This document shows positions 5,159 through 6,132 of a stretch of DNA of 6,132 bases, one piece after another. The notes beneath the pieces were generated by a model, which made no database searches, was not told the DNA's origin, and saw only the letters and a program-made list of their open reading frames with translations. The stretch's first letter is position 1; every line of letters begins with the position of its first letter. The position numbers were made by a program, and so were the translations under genes. Origin of the DNA: an uncultured Ruminococcus sp. (GTDB lineage Bacteria > Bacillota_A > Clostridia > Oscillospirales > Ruminococcaceae); NCBI GenBank assembly GCA_902782875.1, contig CACZPE010000329.1, positions 1 through 6,132 on the forward strand, written 5' to 3'.

Positions 5159-6132
5159 ATGAACATACAATCCATCAAAAAGCTCGCATTTTTTGTAAAT
5201 ACAGTAGTACTTGTGCTTGTTTTCGGCCTTCTGGCTTTTTTTATCGTCTGTGATCTCAAGCTGCTTATATATTTCAGTATACCCACTGTTCTGGTATATG
5301 TGACAGGGTTTTTCCTGATACATAAAAACAGGCTGTATGAGTATGCCTGCATGGTGTTTTTCTGGCTCACGCTGTATATGGGCGTGACGACAGTGTGCCT
5401 GGGATACGGCTGCGGATTTCATCTGTACTGCTTTTCTGTAATACCCATAACCTTTGTGACAAAGTATATGTCGTATAAACTGGGCTCTCCGGGTATAAAC
5501 CCGATATACCTGAGTGTGGCGATAGCGGCGATATATCTTGTCTGCACGGGCTATGCCGCACGGCACGGTGCCATATATCAGCTTGACAGCAATGTGGAGT
5601 CGTTTTTCTGGGGATTCAATGCGATATCGGTTTTCGGGTTCCTGATATACTATTCCACACAGATGATAAATTCCATAATCAAGTCCGAGGAAAAGCTGGC
5701 GGAGGCAGCTCATACCGACCGCCTCACGGGGCTTTACAACAGGCATTATGTACTCGAACGCCTTGATTCCATGCAGGACGATGGTACTGCGGTATGTCTT
5801 GCAATGGCTGATATAGACGATTTCAAGAAGATAAACGATGTATACGGTCACGACGCGGGCGATGAGGTGCTGAAAGCCGTGTCAGAAACGATGCGCAGCG
5901 AATGTGAAGGCTGCACCATCGCAAGATGGGGCGGCGAGGAATTCCTTATCATACTCCCTGCAGAGCTTGAAAAGGCGGAGAAGATGCTGGAGCATATGCG
6001 TGAGAGTATTATGGGAAAGGATATGACCTTTGACGGCAGCCGTGTTGCAGTCACCGTTACAGTCGGGCTGTCCGAAAGAGAGCCGGGGCAGAGCATCGAC
6101 GAATGGACAAAGGATGTTGACCGCAAGCTGTA
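5159..6132 (+). CDS. Membrane GGDEF diguanylate cyclase, six predicted TM helices, partial (C-terminus cut)
   Basis: This probable diguanylate cyclase would make c-di-GMP from two GTP. It has 324 codons in the window, then runs off the end; the tail that usually carries the LYxAKxxGRN motif is missing, so perhaps 15-25 residues are lost. Six hydrophobic segments (about 9-31, 36-55, 62-81, 88-105, 114-132, 149-166) form an integral-membrane sensor of no family I recognise, followed by a short helical linker (167-184). The GGDEF domain begins at HTDRLTGLYNRHYV (185-198), with metal-binding Asp218 in ADIDDFKKIND, GHDAGDE (230-236) and the intact active-site GGEEF (258-262). The inhibitory I-site is not RxxD: residues 249-252 are Cys-Glu-Gly-Cys. 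I chose ATG 5159 because AGGAG (5146-5150) is 8 bases away; ATG 5153, in frame, is only 2 bases from it. Confidence 0.92.
   Translation, partial: MNIQSIKKLAFFVNTVVLVLVFGLLAFFIVCDLKLLIYFSIPTVLVYVTGFFLIHKNRLYEYACMVFFWLTLYMGVTTVCLGYGCGFHLYCFSVIPITFVTKYMSYKLGSPGINPIYLSVAIAAIYLVCTGYAARHGAIYQLDSNVESFFWGFNAISVFGFLIYYSTQMINSIIKSEEKLAEAAHTDRLTGLYNRHYVLERLDSMQDDGTAVCLAMADIDDFKKINDVYGHDAGDEVLKAVSETMRSECEGCTIARWGGEEFLIILPAELEKAEKMLEHMRESIMGKDMTFDGSRVAVTVTVGLSEREPGQSIDEWTKDVDRKL

Noticed and set aside
5030..5851. Long minus-strand open frame (273 codons) opposite the GGDEF gene
   Set aside because: It is antisense to a clear membrane GGDEF protein, has an implausible Tyr/His/Arg-rich composition, and runs through the promoter and fold-back region.

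Overview
The window looks like chromosomal DNA of a Gram-positive anaerobe of the Clostridia, probably Ruminococcus-like (Oscillospiraceae). This rests on the mid-range GC with frequent ATA (Ile) and AGG/AGA (Arg) codons, a tRNA-sensing T-box leader, strong SD sequences, a clostripain-type lipoprotein and a membrane GGDEF protein. It is inference from style and gene content, not a phylogenetic result. I see no mobile element, CRISPR array, tRNA or rRNA gene.

Layout: (1) Positions 1-1060, minus strand, hold the N-terminal 353 codons of a secreted lipoprotein peptidase of family C11 (clostripain-like); its 3' end lies outside the window. (2) Positions 1061-1370 are a divergent intergenic region with a minus promoter (1138-1166), a plus promoter (1301-1329) and a long imperfect inverted repeat between them (1205-1241). 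(3) Positions 1371-2786, plus, encode an M18-family metalloaminopeptidase (ApeA type). (4) Positions 2787-3227 contain little at first, then a near-consensus promoter (2900-2927) and a complete T-box leader ending in a terminator at 3158-3193. (5) Positions 3228-4433 (ilvA, threonine ammonia-lyase with an ACT domain) and 4448-4819 (ridA, enamine/imine deaminase) form a two-gene operon. (6) Positions 4820-5158 contain a hairpin terminator, a large fold-back structure (4983-5086) and a promoter (5093-5121). (7) Positions 5159-6132, plus, hold a six-TM GGDEF diguanylate cyclase cut off by the window end.

The best-supported functional story is the T-box-ilvA-ridA unit. The leader carries an ATC (Ile) specifier and a UGGU bulge suited to A73 of tRNA-Ile. 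Uncharged tRNA-Ile should therefore open expression of the enzyme that commits threonine to isoleucine synthesis. RidA, 14 bases downstream, would clear the reactive 2-aminocrotonate that IlvA releases. The ACT domain adds a likely second control at the protein level. The flanking genes (two peptidases and a c-di-GMP enzyme) have their own promoters and look functionally independent.

I did not find a clearly new multi-gene system. The least explained items are the roughly 104-base fold-back at 4983-5086, the inverted repeat at 1205-1241, and a Cys-x-x-Cys sitting exactly where the GGDEF inhibitory site (RxxD) would be.
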